In this document: positions 1 to 6,720 of the stretch, piece by piece
How the letters are laid out: each line of letters begins with the position of its first letter
How positions within the stretch are numbered: position 1 is the first letter of the stretch
Origin: JBIQLO01 sp044464175
Lineage (GTDB): Bacteria; Planctomycetota; Phycisphaerae; Tepidisphaerales; Tepidisphaeraceae
Assembly (NCBI GenBank): GCA_044464175.1
Contig: JBIQLO010000130.1
Coordinates: 1 to 11,243 of the forward strand
Length of the DNA stretch: 11,243 nucleotides
Direction: 5' to 3'
Position numbers and translations under genes: made by a program
Notes under the pieces: generated by a model
The model's database searches: none
Told to the model about the DNA's origin: nothing
What the model saw: only the letters and a program-made list of their open reading frames with translations

Positions 1-2135
1 GAGCGACTGGACGCCGGGCGCAGCTCGGTGCGGACCTCCTTGGGGGCCGACCAGAAGTAGTCCAGCGCGTGCTGGAAGTTGCGCACGTGGAGATTGAAGG
101 CCAGCGAGGGGTGGTGAATCGGGTCCCAGCCGTGGAGCGCCTTGGCGGGGATGAACATCTCAACCACATAGCGGTTGGACAGGACGCGGGCGGCCCAGCG
201 GATGTCCGGCTGCGGGACGATGTTCTTGGTGATGGCGTCGCCGGGGCGATGCCACTGGCCCACCTCGCCGCTGAGCCCGTCCTTGCCCGGCCAGGTCTGC
301 GGGACGAAGAAGAACTGATGGCAGAAGGCGTTATAGCTGTTCTGGTTGGGCGTCACGGGGCGCGTGGAGAGGAAAAACTCCACGTGGTCGCGCGTCCACC
401 ACCAGCCGTTGGGGGCGCCTTCGATGTCGTTGTCGAAGATTTCCATCCCCAGATAAAGCCCCTTGGAGGTCCACCCCATATAGACATTGGGCAGCGGGAT
501 GTTGGAGCGTTCCAGCCCGATGGTCTGCGAATGGCGCACGCCCTGGAAGCGGGCGGCGGCCGGCCAGTCGCTCAGCTCACCATTAATGGAGGGAGGGCAG
601 CTCAGATATGGAATTTGCGCCACGGGCAGCGGGATGAAGCCGGGACGCCAGACGCTCTGGCGATCGTCGTTGGGGCTGTTGGCGTGGAGGGGGTTCAGCA
701 GCGGCGTGGTCTCCTTGATCGCCGTGGTCAGCAGCGTGTAGGGACGGTCATCGACGTCGACGACGCCGAAATTCACATCCTCCCCGTCGCTGGAGCGGCC
801 GGAGGGGGGCTCATCCATCCACTGGAACCAGTCGGCCCCGATGATGTAGGGGACGCGGGCCATGCGGCTGGTCATCAGGCGATACCCATCGGCCCGGGCC
901 CGCTGGTCAAGCACCTGCGCGGCAAAGCCGACGGTGTTGCGGTTGCCGGAGCGCCCATCCAGGGCGTGGAACGAGTATTCGGTGATGATGACCGGCTGGC
1001 GGGCCTCCTTATAGATCATGGAGAACATGTCCTGATCGAGCAGACCGTCGCCGACGTAGATGTTGATCGACTGGGCATCGGTCAGGCCGCGGGAAGCGCG
1101 GACAACCTCCAGCGGGGCATAACCCCGAAAGCGCACCCCCATGACCAGATGGTTCGGATCATACTTGCGGACCAGGGCGCTGGTCATCTTGAAGTAGTCC
1201 CGGGCCAGGTGGCTGAGCCAGGCGGCGAAGAGCCGGCCATAAGCCTGCTGGTCGTCCGGCGTGTTGTCCACCAGGGCGGGCCAGTGATCCAGCTCCTTCC
1301 AGTCCTTAAAATGGGTGCCCCAGTCCTTGTTGAAGTTGGCGATGTCGGGCCAGACACTGCGGATGACGCTCATCACCTGAAGGCGGTTGGGATCGTCCGG
1401 GGGGAGGTGGTTGAAGTAGACGCCGGGACCGGCGCCGCTGTCATCCCAATTCAGCTCATTGTCGGTGTAGTAGCCGATCAGGTCGGTGTTGTCCTTCAGG
1501 GGCACAACCTGCGCCTTGACCACCTGCTCGGCTTTTTGCGCCCAGCCGGGGCTGTAGAGGAGGCGGTCCTTGCCGCTCATCCAGCTCCAGATGTTCAGGT
1601 CGCGGGAGATGGGCACGCCCTTGAGGTCATGAAAAACGGGGTTGCACCACCCCCCCAGCGCCTTGAAACCGATGTCGCGGACGCGGAGCCAGGTGGCCTG
1701 CGCCCAGGCCCGCAGGTCTCCCTGCCCGTTGGCGTCGGGATGCCAGTCGCGGGAGATGTAGCTGGGACCGCCCGAATCGCGGGCCAGTTGATACGGCTGG
1801 ACGGTCGTCACCGCGTTGATGAATTCAAGTTTGTTGGCGGGGGAGAGAAACCACCAGACGCCATCGCGGGTCTGGGCGATGCGCCAAAAGCCCGCCGTGC
1901 CGCGCACAGCCTTGAAGTCGGACTCAGGCAGATGCGACCGCTTCAGCAGGCGCATCGATTGCGTCGCCGGCCGGGTGGCCGGCTGCGTGGCGGGCCGAGT
2001 GGCCGGCGCGGCCATTCGAGCCGGGCTTGCCTCGCGGGCGGCTTGGGCGGGTGTGGGTTCTCCGTGGAAGAAGACGGGACGCACACCCAGGCCGACCAGC
2101 AGCAGCAGCAGGATGGGAAACACGATTCGACGCAT
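1..2135 (-). CDS. Secreted GH50-like (beta-agarase-type) glycoside hydrolase with CBM9-like domain, partial
   Basis: The frame is open from an ATG at 2135 to the left edge (711 complete codons), so the C-terminus is missing. Residues 1-32 form a signal peptide (MRR, then a Leu-rich core, then a likely cut near AQA), so the enzyme is exported. Residues 44-59 are a PAT(R/Q) linker. Residues about 80-480 resemble the clan GH-A barrel of family GH50: a W-rich entry strand (DGVWWFLSP), the acid/base motif GYYTDNELNW with Glu227, the probable nucleophile in VIITEYS (Glu386), and the GH50-like stretch ADWFQWMDEPPSGR followed by FGVVDVDDRPY. Residues about 508-711 look like a CBM9-type domain (INGELSDWP, MGWTSKGLYLGMEIFDND). 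GH50 enzymes are known to cleave beta-linkages in agarose-type galactans; the true substrate here is unknown. No clear Shine-Dalgarno precedes the ATG, which is chosen because the signal peptide follows it directly. A GH42-like or other clan-A family remains possible. Confidence 0.85.
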   Translation of the reverse strand, partial: MRRIVFPILLLLLVGLGVRPVFFHGEPTPAQAAREASPARMAAPATRPATQPATRPATQSMRLLKRSHLPESDFKAVRGTAGFWRIAQTRDGVWWFLSPANKLEFINAVTTVQPYQLARDSGGPSYISRDWHPDANGQGDLRAWAQATWLRVRDIGFKALGGWCNPVFHDLKGVPISRDLNIWSWMSGKDRLLYSPGWAQKAEQVVKAQVVPLKDNTDLIGYYTDNELNWDDSGAGPGVYFNHLPPDDPNRLQVMSVIRSVWPDIANFNKDWGTHFKDWKELDHWPALVDNTPDDQQAYGRLFAAWLSHLARDYFKMTSALVRKYDPNHLVMGVRFRGYAPLEVVRASRGLTDAQSINIYVGDGLLDQDMFSMIYKEARQPVIITEYSFHALDGRSGNRNTVGFAAQVLDQRARADGYRLMTSRMARVPYIIGADWFQWMDEPPSGRSSDGEDVNFGVVDVDDRPYTLLTTAIKETTPLLNPLHANSPNDDRQSVWRPGFIPLPVAQIPYLSCPPSINGELSDWPAAARFQGVRHSQTIGLERSNIPLPNVYMGWTSKGLYLGMEIFDNDIEGAPNGWWWTRDHVEFFLSTRPVTPNQNSYNAFCHQFFFVPQTWPGKDGLSGEVGQWHRPGDAITKNIVPQPDIRWAARVLSNRYVVEMFIPAKALHGWDPIHHPSLAFNLHVRNFQHALDYFWSAPKEVRTELRPASSR
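1959..2006 (-). repeat. PAT(R/Q) four-residue repeat linker in the GH50-like protein
   Basis: Four consecutive 4-residue units (PATR, PATQ, PATR, PATQ) occupy residues 44-59 of the GH50-like protein, encoded by a degenerate 12-base repeat. It lies between the signal peptide and the catalytic domain and probably acts as a flexible or cell-envelope-spanning spacer. Similar Pro-Ala-Thr linkers are, to my knowledge, common in exported planctomycete proteins. Confidence 0.7.
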
Positions 2136-2376
2136 GGGCTTTCCCGGTTGAGGGCGCTGGATTCGTCTCCGACAAATCCAATCCGGACAAAGGAGCGTTG
2201 CGGACGAAAGGGATGCCGCCGGGCCCAGGGAGTTGGGCATCAGACGGTGGGGCGATGAAGAGGGGCGTCGCTCGGGGGAGCTGGCCGGTCGCCATCGCCC
2301 CTGGCCGAATGGGACGGCGGGCCCATTCAAACGGAGCGATCCATTTGTCAATATCGGCCGTCATCGGTCGAATAAT

Positions 2377-2418
2377 TAAGAAGTTGGGCAAGGCCGGAGA
2401 AGGACCCATAACTTCTTA
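2377..2418. repeat. Inverted repeat TAAGAAGTT / AACTTCTTA
   Basis: Perfect 9-base arms at 2377-2385 and 2410-2418 are separated by 24 bases, with an additional GGG (2386-2388) and CCC (2405-2407) pairing just inside. A near-identical direct copy, TAAGACGTT, lies at 2491-2499. The arrangement could be a pair of regulator sites or a hairpin in RNA. Its position, about 240 bases upstream of the hydrolase start codon, makes regulation of that gene possible but unproven. Confidence 0.5.
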
Positions 2419-2563
2419 TCCTCAAAAACTTTGTGTCTGTTGGCCACCTCACACGCCCTTGCGCGGGGGGCCACGGTCGGCCTCAACTATTAAGACGTTC
2501 GGGCGGGGGGCGGGGTTCGGTTGAGATTAGGGGAAAGTATGGAAAGCGTCCGGTGGGGCGCCG

Positions 2564-2587
2564 GCGGGGGCGAATTTCCGCTCCCGC
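2564..2587. other. G/C-rich hairpin upstream of the tRNA promoter
   Basis: GCGGGGGCG (2564-2572) pairs with CGCTCCCGC (2579-2587) over 9 positions including one G-U pair, with loop AATTTC. There is no T-tract, so it is not a standard terminator. It ends two bases before the predicted -35 of the tRNA gene and may be incidental in such GC-rich DNA. Confidence 0.3.
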
Positions 2588-2589
2588 GC

Positions 2590-2618
2590 TTGACTGGGGG
2601 GCGGTAAGCGGTAAGGAT
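2590..2618 (+). promoter_or_regulatory. Probable promoter of tRNA-Arg
   Basis: TTGACT (2590-2595) is a near-consensus -35, followed after 17 bases by AAGGAT (2613-2618), a poor but positioned -10. The bases after it are strongly G/C (GGGGACCGCCCC), as is known for discriminators of stable-RNA promoters under stringent control. The mature tRNA begins 35 bases after the -10. Confidence 0.45.
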
Positions 2619-2653
2619 AGGGGACCGCCCCGGCCTGCGCCCGGGCGGCCGTG

Positions 2654-2727
<74 letters not shown>

Positions 2728-2744
2728 TTGTCTCAAGGGGGCAT

Positions 2745-2781
2745 CGGAAGCGGAGGGCATCGGCTTCCGGGGTGGTTTTTT
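2745..2781 (+). terminator. Possible terminator downstream of tRNA-Arg
   Basis: CGGAAGC (2745-2751) pairs with GCTTCCG (2763-2769) around an 11-base loop, and a run of six T follows at 2776-2781. The six bases between the stem and the T-run (GGGTGG) weaken it as a classical intrinsic terminator, but its place 18 bases after the tRNA fits that role. Confidence 0.45.
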
Positions 2782-2899
2782 CCTCAAAGGCTTGGCGGAG
2801 TGCTTCCTTTCCGGTGCGCCGTGCGCGCTCGCAAGCGATGGAGAAACAGGGTGCCTGTCCCGGGTTTCTTCCGGATTTCTGCGATTTTGCGATTCGCGG

Positions 2900-2936
2900 A
2901 ACGTACGTTGACAGCATGCCCTGGAACAGCGACGAT
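2900..2936 (+). promoter_or_regulatory. Possible promoter with overlapping palindrome, upstream of the small membrane protein
   Basis: TTGACA (2908-2913) is a perfect -35; the hexamer 17 bases later (GACGAT, 2931-2936) is a poor -10. The perfect 10-base palindrome AACGTACGTT (2900-2909) overlaps the -35 and could be an operator. The start codon lies about 75 bases further on. The -35 is clear and the rest is inference. Confidence 0.3.
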
Positions 2937-3016
2937 GGCCGCCTGAGCTGCATTTCCCCGCGCGGCGAATTGGATCGCTCGATCAATTCGGCGCCTCTTT
3001 TCTGAAGGAGCATTTC

Positions 3017-3283
3017 ATGATCGATCCACTTGACCCCCGGATGCTGCGGCGGCCGCCCCGGTTCGAAAAGCGCGAGCGCACGTTCGGAGAGAAACTTTTC
3101 GCCCAATGGCCCGCTCTTGCTGGGCTCCTGTCGATGGGCCTCGGGGGGCTTCTTTACCTCTTCTTCGAGCATACCTCAAGCTATCTCGCCACGCGCAGCC
3201 TGGCCATTTTCATCGCCGTCGGCATCGGCAGCTTCGGCTACTGGGCCTTCGCCAACCGCAACGACGACTACACCAGCGTCTGA
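3017..3283 (+). CDS. Small two-helix membrane protein, function unknown
   Basis: This 88-residue protein is not one I recognise. The start is well supported: AAGGAG (3005-3010) lies six bases before the ATG, one of the two best ribosome binding sites in the window. Residues 1-30 are charged and basic (RRPPRFEKRERTFGEK), presumably cytoplasmic. Two hydrophobic segments follow at about 31-50 (WPALAGLLSMGLGGLLYLFF) and 61-79 (SLAIFIAVGIGSFGYWAFA), with a short loop between, and the tail NRNDDYTSV is polar. Both ends are therefore predicted on the cytoplasmic side. It stands alone between tRNA-Arg and the convergently transcribed histidine kinase, so context gives no function. Confidence 0.75.
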   Translation: MIDPLDPRMLRRPPRFEKRERTFGEKLFAQWPALAGLLSMGLGGLLYLFFEHTSSYLATRSLAIFIAVGIGSFGYWAFANRNDDYTSV

Positions 3284-3300
3284 ACTTCTGGGTCCCGTAG

Positions 3301-3365
3301 GGTCTGCCCCGCGGACCATGTTCCGGTGGATGCTCGCCCGTGCGAAAGGGTCCGCAGGGCGGACC
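3301..3365. terminator. Two related hairpins in the convergent gap, possible bidirectional terminator
   Basis: GGTCTGC-CCC-GCGGACC (3301-3317) and GGTCCGC-AGG-GCGGACC (3349-3365) are two copies of one 7-base stem, the first with a G-U pair, each with a 3-base loop. The second can extend to nine pairs with its flanks. They lie between the stop of the small membrane protein (3283) and the stop of the kinase (3383), where termination from both sides is expected. Neither has a real T-tract, so factor-dependent termination, transcript protection or a REP-like dispersed element are alternatives. Confidence 0.5.
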
Positions 3366-3382
3366 TTAACAGGCATCGGGCG

Positions 3383-5578
3383 TCAATCCGCCGGCCCTGA
3401 GGGGCGGGCGGCCGGAGTCAGGCGCCCGATGGCGGCGTGGAGCTGGCGGGCATCGACCGGCTTGGTCAGATGTTCGTGGAAACCGGCCTCCAGGGCGGCC
3501 TGTACATCCGAATCCATGCCGTAGCCGCTCATGCAGATGCCGGCCAGGCCGGGCCGCAGCGATTGCAGCTCGCGCATGATGTCCAGCCCGCTCCCATCGG
3601 GCAGCCCCAGGTCCGAGACGATCAGGTCGAAGGGGTTTTCGCGGAAGACACTCAGCGCGCCGGCCACATTCCGGGCGTGGTGGACATCGAATCCCGCCCC
3701 GCGCAGGAGACGGGCAATGAGGCGCCCGGTGTCCTCGTGGTCCTCCACCAGGAGAATGCGCAGCGGAGCGTCAGCCTCGGCGGGGGCGGCCGGGGCACTG
3801 GCGGGGACGGCGGGCTCGGCCGGGGTAGCGGCCAGAGGCAGTTCGACGGTGAAGGTGGAGCCCTGGTCGCGCCCGGGGGATTCCGTGCGGATCACGCCCC
3901 CGTGCAACTCGACCACTGCTTTGGCGATCGCCAGCCCCAGTCCCAAACCCTGCCCGTTGCCCTGCTGCCGGTCCAACGCCTGCTCAAAAGGTTGGAAGAT
4001 GCGCGCCATGTCGGCCGGCTCAATGCCGATCCCATCGTCCTTTACCTGTACGATGACCCGGGATTGCTCCGGATCGGCCTCCACACCCGCCCAGAGATTG
4101 ATGTGGCCCTTGGGCGGGCTGAATTTGACGGCATTTTTCAACAGATTCCAAACCACCTGTTGGAGGCGGGCGCCATCGCCGTCCACCGCGGCGTCCTCGG
4201 GCACCTCCAGCTCCACAGTCAGTGTCTGCTCACGGGCGTCCAGGTCGGGGGCGACGATGGCGGCGGCATCGCGAAGAATGCCGGCGATGCCCACAATTTC
4301 CCGGTGCAGTTCAAGCTTGCCCTGCCCGACGCGGGTCAGGTCCAGCAGGTCATCCACCAGGCGGCTCTGCACCGTGGCGTTGCGCCGGATCAGGGCGGCA
4401 TCCTCGCGGGCATCCTCCGGCAGGCGGGCGTCGGCCTCCAGGCCGGCGGAAGCCACCAGCACGGGGGTCAGCGGTGTCCGCAGTTCGTGCGAGAGCATAG
4501 CCAGGAACTGATCCTTGGCGTGGTTGGCGGCCTCCACTTCGGCCGCCCGGTCCTTCAACTCGTGCTGCCACCTCAGCCCCTGAAGAATCAGCCCGCACTG
4601 CCCGGCGACCCACTCGACCAGGCGGAACTGGTCGCGCGTCCAGTGGCAGACCTCACGACTGCAGATCGCCAGCACGCCCACCTGGGCGCCGGCGATCCGC
4701 AGCGGCGTCACCAGCAGCGAGCGAACCGTCCCCTCGGCGGTGAAGGGGGCGGCCAGATCGGTCCGCTCAAACAGATCATCCACATAGGCCGTGCGGTTTT
4801 CTCGTAAGACCACCCGCGCCAGCGAGTCCTCCAGCGGCCAGAGTTCGCGCAGCGGCGGCTGGGTCTCCAGGCGGGCATGGGCGCGTAGCAACAGGTTTTC
4901 GCCTTCCAGTTCCAGCACCGCCAGCGCTTCGGCCGGAGCGCCCAGGATTCCCAGTGCCCGGCGGCAGACCTCGTCCAGCGCCTCCTGCCCGCCGCCGATG
5001 GTTCCAACCGACTGAAGGATCGCCTGGAGCATCGCCTCGCGGTTGCCCAGACGGGTGTTGGTCTCCTGAAGCTCCTCATTCTGCCGCTCCAGTTCCTCGG
5101 TCTGCGATTCGATCTCCTCATTCTGCTGGGCCAGTTCCTCGGCCTGCGCCTTGATCTCCTCGTTCTGCTGGGCCAGCTCTTCCGACTGCGCCTCCAGTTC
5201 CGCGTTCTGGGCGGCCACCTTGTCATTCTGGGCTTCCAGGCGGGATCGCATTCCCATGACCGCTTCCACGATGGCCGCCCCGACAATGATGTTGAACAGG
5301 GTCGCCACCAGCGTGGACCAATGCTGCCAGTCGGTCGCGACATGGTCGGGCAGGATGAGGAAAATCTTCGCCACAGTCATGGCGGCATAGATGGCCGCCA
5401 TGGTCCAGAGCTGCCAGCGCCGGCGCGTCCAGACGCACACCAGCAGCGGCAGGACGAAGGTCAGCGGAAAGATGGATTCACTGTACACAAAAAGGCGCAC
5501 CGCCCCCCAGACGCCCGAAAGCAATAAAATGATGAGGGTCGTCAGTAACAGGGACGGAGCCGGTCGTTTGGAAATCAT
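3383..5578 (-). CDS. Membrane hybrid histidine kinase (4 TM, coiled coil, GAF, HisKA, HATPase, receiver)
   Basis: This 731-residue protein has four predicted membrane helices (about 9-30, 34-50, 56-76, 87-108) with no sizeable outer domain. A Gln/Glu-rich coiled coil (110-180) built from 14-residue repeats follows, then a GAF domain (about 195-335). The HisKA region carries SHELRTPL with phospho-acceptor His364. The ATPase domain shows the N box (NLLKNAVKF, Asn482), the G1 box DDGIGI (514-519) and the G2 box GLGLGLA. After an Ala/Pro linker (583-604), a receiver domain (606-722) has acidic Asp613, phospho-acceptor Asp656 (VSDLGLPDG), Ser684 and Lys706. All catalytic residues are present, so it should autophosphorylate and pass phosphate to its own receiver; no output domain is attached, so a separate phosphotransfer protein or regulator is expected. 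Its ATG overlaps the TGA of the upstream CheR-like gene (ATGA), indicating translational coupling. The signal is unknown. Confidence 0.95.
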   Translation of the reverse strand: MISKRPAPSLLLTTLIILLLSGVWGAVRLFVYSESIFPLTFVLPLLVCVWTRRRWQLWTMAAIYAAMTVAKIFLILPDHVATDWQHWSTLVATLFNIIVGAAIVEAVMGMRSRLEAQNDKVAAQNAELEAQSEELAQQNEEIKAQAEELAQQNEEIESQTEELERQNEELQETNTRLGNREAMLQAILQSVGTIGGGQEALDEVCRRALGILGAPAEALAVLELEGENLLLRAHARLETQPPLRELWPLEDSLARVVLRENRTAYVDDLFERTDLAAPFTAEGTVRSLLVTPLRIAGAQVGVLAICSREVCHWTRDQFRLVEWVAGQCGLILQGLRWQHELKDRAAEVEAANHAKDQFLAMLSHELRTPLTPVLVASAGLEADARLPEDAREDAALIRRNATVQSRLVDDLLDLTRVGQGKLELHREIVGIAGILRDAAAIVAPDLDAREQTLTVELEVPEDAAVDGDGARLQQVVWNLLKNAVKFSPPKGHINLWAGVEADPEQSRVIVQVKDDGIGIEPADMARIFQPFEQALDRQQGNGQGLGLGLAIAKAVVELHGGVIRTESPGRDQGSTFTVELPLAATPAEPAVPASAPAAPAEADAPLRILLVEDHEDTGRLIARLLRGAGFDVHHARNVAGALSVFRENPFDLIVSDLGLPDGSGLDIMRELQSLRPGLAGICMSGYGMDSDVQAALEAGFHEHLTKPVDARQLHAAIGRLTPAARPSGPAD
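5057..5224 (-). repeat. 42-base tandem repeat encoding 14-residue coiled-coil units
   Basis: Residues 119-174 of the kinase are four 14-residue units, i.e. two heptads each. Units 2 and 3 share EELAQQNEEI followed by KAQA or ESQT; unit 4 is EELERQNEELQETN and unit 1 is a degenerate form (DKVAAQNAELEAQS). The DNA is also similar between units, which suggests recent duplication. The segment links the last membrane helix to the GAF domain. Confidence 0.8.
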
Positions 5579-6360
5579 GCTTTGTATATCTTCCGCTGGT
5601 AAACACAGGCGCCGACCCGATGTAGCCCAAAGTGGGCCGGGGGGTGGTCCGCTTTGCCCGTGATGAGGTAGCCGCCGGGGCGCAGTTCCGTGAGGATGGA
5701 ACGCCAGAGGGTCTCGGCGGCCTCTACCTTAAGGTAAATCGCCATGTTCCGCCAGAAGATCAAATCCCACGGTCCCGGCTCTGTCCCGGCGAACAGGTCG
5801 GCCACTTTCCAGTGGGTTGCCGCCCGAAGCGCCTTGGACATTCGGCAGAAGTGCCCGTCACGGCTCAAATGGCGGGCATGCCACAGCGGATCGACTTCCT
5901 CCAGCGCCTCGGCGGGAAAAATGCCGGCCCGGGCTCGCTCAATCGCCTCCGGCCGGCAGTCGGTCCCCAACAGCTCGCACTGTCCCAGGCGACCGGACTC
6001 GGCCAGAAGCGCGGCGACCGAATATAGCTCCTGTCCCTCGGAACAGGCAGCGCTCCAAATGCGGGTTTTTCGGGACCGATTCAACAAGACGGGCAGCACC
6101 TCATGCCGAAGCGCCTCAAAAACGGGCCGATCGCGGCAGAACCGGGTCACGCCCAGCAGGACCGCGCTCAATGCAGGGCGCAGAAGACTTGGGTCAGCCT
6201 CGATCGCCCGGCGGGCATCGCCGGTGGTGCGCACCCCCACCGCCCGCAGGCAGGCGGCCAGACGCCGGGAAAGGGAGGTGGGGCGGTAGTGCTCCACCTT
6301 CAGCCCCGCCCGGGCAAACAGCCAGACGTAAAACTCATCCAGATCGACCGGGAGCGCCAT
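5575..6360 (-). CDS. CheR-type protein methyltransferase, start uncertain
   Basis: The 261-residue product (from ATG 6360) matches the layout of CheR, the SAM-dependent enzyme that methylates glutamates on chemoreceptors. It has an N-terminal helical region (YRPTSLSRRLAACLRAVGV), the family's TRF motif (GVTRFCRDRPVFEALR, about residues 70-85), a SAM-binding loop (IWSAACSEGQELYS), the acidic strand end LLGTDCRPEAI, and a DLIFWRNMAIYL strand followed by LRPGGYL. Usual family versions are ACSTGEEPYS and FCRN, so two positions near the SAM pocket differ (Gln-Glu-Leu for Glu-Glu-Pro, Trp for Cys). The frame is open upstream to a TTG at 6624, with other ATGs at 6552 and 6459; I chose 6360 because conserved sequence begins right after it and the extension is low-complexity and Arg-rich. 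None of the starts has a clear ribosome binding site. No CheB or receptor gene is nearby. Its partner is probably the overlapping kinase. Confidence 0.85.
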   Translation of the reverse strand: MALPVDLDEFYVWLFARAGLKVEHYRPTSLSRRLAACLRAVGVRTTGDARRAIEADPSLLRPALSAVLLGVTRFCRDRPVFEALRHEVLPVLLNRSRKTRIWSAACSEGQELYSVAALLAESGRLGQCELLGTDCRPEAIERARAGIFPAEALEEVDPLWHARHLSRDGHFCRMSKALRAATHWKVADLFAGTEPGPWDLIFWRNMAIYLKVEAAETLWRSILTELRPGGYLITGKADHPPAHFGLHRVGACVYQRKIYKA

Positions 6361-6634
6361 TTGTCGGCGCGAGCGCCGCTGCTTTGCCGGGGGGCGGCGC
6401 GGCCGTTTGATACGGTGGTCCGCCACCCCTTCAAAAAAAAGATGTCCCGAGCCGGCCATATGACGGATGGTAAACCGATTGGGCGGCAGGGACAAAGCTG
6501 GGGGTGAGCGCCGCCTTTCAAATTCCCCCGCACCTCCGATACGAAGGCGCATCGGTCTGTTGTCACTCGCCACTTGCCCTCTTTGGCCGCAATGGTCCTG
6601 GATGAAAGAGATGAATTGGGACAATATATTTAAG

Positions 6635-6664
6635 TTGCGTGGCCGGGGGGTCGGCTGGTATTCT
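6635..6664 (+). promoter_or_regulatory. Probable promoter of the GntR/LacI regulator gene
   Basis: TTGCGT (6635-6640) and TATTCT (6659-6664) are separated by 18 bases, each matching four of six consensus positions, and would give a leader of about 50 bases. An alternative -10, TATAAC (6668-6673), is closer to consensus but lacks a -35 at proper spacing and is part of the palindrome described separately. Confidence 0.4.
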
Positions 6665-6665
6665 G

Positions 6666-6677
6666 GTTATAACATTA
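6666..6677 (+). promoter_or_regulatory. Putative operator GTTATAACATTA at the regulator's own promoter
   Basis: The perfect 8-base palindrome GTTATAAC (6666-6673) has extra outer symmetry ATT...AAT (6660-6662 and 6677-6679). It covers the expected transcription start, two bases after the predicted -10. The string GTTATAACNTTA recurs at the promoter of the next gene. Its position fits negative autoregulation by the adjacent GntR/LacI protein. Confidence 0.55.
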
Positions 6678-6720
6678 ATCCCCGCAGCCAACCGTTTCGG
6701 CGGCGGGACAATGGTCCCAG

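Larger units (their letters stand above)
2136..2653. other. Divergent intergenic region between the GH50-like gene and tRNA-Arg
   Basis: This 518-base stretch lies upstream of the minus-strand hydrolase and the plus-strand tRNA. I see no convincing gene: the open frames here have atypical low-complexity translations and no domain signals. It contains an AT-richer island (about 2345-2500) with TAAGAMGTT repeats, a G/C hairpin (2564-2587) and a tRNA promoter (2590-2618). A perfect TTGACA on the minus strand (2352-2347) could be a -35 for the hydrolase, but no good -10 follows it. Confidence 0.6.
6361..6720. other. Divergent intergenic region between the CheR-like gene and the GntR/LacI regulator
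   Basis: If the CheR-like gene starts at 6360, this 360-base stretch is noncoding except for a possible Arg-rich N-terminal extension of that gene. It holds an eight-base A-run (6434-6441), an AT-rich patch (6619-6634) with a TATATT that could be a -10 for the minus strand, and the regulator's promoter and operator (6635-6677). I see no separate gene. Confidence 0.5.

Noticed and set aside
69..2258. 729-codon open frame on the plus strand
   Set aside because: It is antisense to the GH50-like gene, whose minus-strand reading has a signal peptide, catalytic motifs and a CBM. The plus reading is Gly/Val/Ala/Asp-rich with no domain and arises from GC-biased codon positions.
1924..2409. 161-codon minus-strand frame upstream of and overlapping the hydrolase start
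   Set aside because: It is out of frame with the hydrolase, Pro/Ala/Arg-rich and domainless; the signal peptide in the other frame decides the case.
3437..4807. 456-codon open frame on the plus strand
   Set aside because: It is antisense to the histidine kinase, which has every catalytic box; the plus reading is compositional noise.
6361..6624. 88-residue N-terminal extension of the CheR-like protein from a TTG
   Set aside because: The TTG lies inside a TATATT patch, has no ribosome binding site, and the added residues are low-complexity and unlike the family. An intermediate ATG (6459 or 6552) cannot be excluded.
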